Shown here in pieces: positions 63,149-64,000 of a DNA stretch of 64,000 bases (its first letter is position 1; every line of letters begins with the position of its first letter). The DNA comes from Thermophagus sp052400625 (GTDB taxonomy: Bacteria; Bacteroidota; Bacteroidia; Bacteroidales; Marinilabiliaceae): the NCBI GenBank assembly GCA_052400625.1, contig JBQTGH010000002.1; one strand, given 5' to 3'. The position numbers and the translations under genes were made by a program. The notes beneath the pieces were generated by a model. That model did not search any database, was not told the origin of the DNA, and saw only the letters and a list, made by a program, of their open reading frames with translations.

Positions 63149-63388
63149 TTTGAAACCTTTTAATTTGCGTAAAATATCGCTCTATCCCTTTAAATTCAAA
63201 GAATTGATTAAATTTCCTGTGATTATTAATTTGAAACCTCTGTGATTATTAATTTGAAACCTCTGTAATTATAAATTTGAAACCTTTTTATTTAGGCAAA
63301 ATGTCCTCTATCCCTTTAAATACAAAGGATTGGTTAAATTTTCCGATTGTGCATATTTTGAAACCTCGATTGTGCATCTTTTGAAACC
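63149..63388. repeat. Iteron region: 127-bp duplicated module with six TTTGAAACC boxes
   Basis: TTTGAAACC occurs at 63149, 63230, 63253, 63276, 63357 and 63380. The spacings are 81, 23, 23, 81 and 23 bp, so the same three-box pattern (0, 81, 104) is repeated with a 127-bp period. The 23-bp spaced repeats also share flanks (TGTGATTATTAATTTGAAAC; CGATTGTGCATNTTTTGAAA). Between boxes, both modules contain CTCTATCCCTTTAAAT and ATTGGTTAAATTT-like sequence. This is the design of an iteron origin or of arm sites for recombinase or initiator. It lies between the recombinase and the initiator operon. Confidence 0.78.
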
Positions 63389-63402
63389 TTTTTTAATCTC
63401 CC

Positions 63403-64000
63403 TTAAATAGCTTTTTCCTCTAATTTTTTATCCCAAAACTTCGCTAATAATTCAGCGTGTTCTTGTGGAGAAACTTTTATGTATTTAAGGAAACTACTCT
63501 CCGACTTATGTCCCGTTATCCTCATTATTGAATGAGCGGGGAAACCCGCTTTGTAAAGATTTGTAGCAAATGACCTTCTGGCTGTGTGGGTAGATATTAA
63601 CGAATACTTAGGCATTTCCTCTATCTCTTTTTTGCCTCCTTTAATTGTTGATATTGTTACTATTTGATTAAGTCCAGCTAATCGGGCAACTTCTTTTATG
63701 TACTTATTGGTTTTTTGATTGGAAATTGAAGAAGGTAGTTTACCATTGTATTTACTTAGAATTCTTTTTACAATCGGATGTAGTGGAATAATTACCCTAT
63801 CACTTGTTTTGGATTGAATTATATTAATATATCCGTTTTCTATTTTATCGGGTGTTATCCTGGTTAAATCTCCAAAACGCAATCCTGTCCAACAACCGAT
63901 TAGGAACAAGTCTCTAACTCTTTCTAAATATGGTTTAGAGCTTAGGTTTAAATCCTCTAATTGCTTTAATTCTTTTTCATTTAGGTAAACCTTATCCGTT
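63403..64000 (-). CDS. Tyrosine recombinase/integrase (5' end beyond window)
   Basis: The catalytic domain of a phage-type integrase is complete at its C-terminal end: Arg in GCWTGLRFGDLTRI, a lysine after QSKTSDRVIIPL, HTARRSFATNLYKAGF with the HxxR pair, GHKSESSFLKYIKV with the last histidine and the tyrosine nucleophile. Reading upstream, the frame stays open to the window edge (YLNEKELKQLEDLNLSSKPY), so the N-terminal SAM-like and arm-binding domains lie beyond 64000. A shorter internal start at about 63909 would remove the conserved N-terminal part and is not used. The gene is next to iterons and most likely drives integration at tRNA-Gln. Confidence 0.9.
   Translation of the reverse strand, partial: TDKVYLNEKELKQLEDLNLSSKPYLERVRDLFLIGCWTGLRFGDLTRITPDKIENGYINIIQSKTSDRVIIPLHPIVKRILSKYNGKLPSSISNQKTNKYIKEVARLAGLNQIVTISTIKGGKKEIEEMPKYSLISTHTARRSFATNLYKAGFPAHSIMRITGHKSESSFLKYIKVSPQEHAELLAKFWDKKLEEKAI

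Larger units (their letters stand above)
57523..64000. mobile_element. Integrated plasmid-like element at tRNA-Gln (right end beyond window)
   Basis: Sequence after tRNA-Gln differs clearly from the rest: it is markedly AT-rich and its proteins are rich in lysine, asparagine and isoleucine. All genes seen are on the minus strand and form a replication and integration set: RHH regulator, DnaB-type helicase, two initiator-like proteins and a tyrosine recombinase. Iterons and repeated modules fill the non-coding part. tRNA 3' ends are common targets of tyrosine recombinases. The second attachment copy was not seen and should lie beyond 64000, so the extent is inferred. No conjugation or mobilisation gene is visible in this part. 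Confidence 0.7.

Noticed and set aside
63149..63388. CRISPR-like array
   Set aside because: The TTTGAAACC boxes are separated by repeated, not unique, sequence and fit an iteron pattern; no cas genes are present.

Overview
The window comes from a chromosome of the phylum Bacteroidota, probably class Bacteroidia; the order cannot be fixed from sequence alone. The evidence is a SusC/SusD pair controlled by a FecI/FecR-type sigma and anti-sigma pair, two DUF2723 membrane proteins, a Bacteroidota-style NagB/PIG-L fusion, and promoters of the TTTG - about 19-21 nt - TAnnTTTG type in front of metK, three tRNA loci and one mobile-element gene. No rRNA genes and no CRISPR array were seen.

Region 1 (1-8400, minus strand) is an exopolysaccharide or capsule operon. 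It reads from an initiating sugar transferase through a Wzx-like flippase, a Wzy/O-antigen-ligase-like protein, a GT2 and a GT4 glycosyltransferase and a FemAB/GNAT-like protein to a DUF354 protein cut by the window edge. A 164-bp MITE-like inverted repeat sits between the GT2 and GT4 genes, and a six-unit array of 23-nt hairpin repeats lies upstream of the operon. metK follows with its own promoter and terminator.

Region 2 (11.0-31.0 kb) is a polysaccharide utilisation locus. It has an ECF sigma factor, a FecR anti-sigma factor, SusC, SusD, and three exported glycosidases: a GH29 alpha-fucosidase, a GH2 beta-galactosidase and a GH20 beta-hexosaminidase. On the opposite strand are a LacI-type regulator, a FucP/NagP-type sugar permease and a NagB-PIG-L fusion. 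The enzyme set fits stepwise removal of fucose, galactose and N-acetylhexosamine from a host-type or mucin-type glycan outside the cytoplasm, uptake of the sugars, and use of the amino sugar in the cytoplasm.

Region 3 (31.5-57.5 kb) is mostly core genome: tRNA-Glu/rpsT/tRNA-Glu, radC, upp, folK, sppA, lpxK, a purine nucleoside phosphorylase, hflX, a TonB-like protein, tRNA-Ala, an LPG-synthase-type membrane protein, and an operon of two DUF2723 proteins, a polysaccharide deacetylase, purD and a membrane protein. Its one unusual spot is a ModA-like lipoprotein placed directly before a large hybrid sensor kinase.

Region 4 (57.5 kb to the end) looks like an AT-rich integrated element that starts at the 3' end of tRNA-Gln. 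It carries a small ribbon-helix-helix protein, a DnaB-type helicase, two related double-winged-helix proteins that look like replication initiators, about 1.5 kb of non-coding DNA full of repeated modules, a 127-bp duplicated module with six TTTGAAACC iterons, and a tyrosine recombinase cut by the window edge. Together these resemble the replication and integration core of a plasmid-like integrative element, and this is the least ordinary part of the window.
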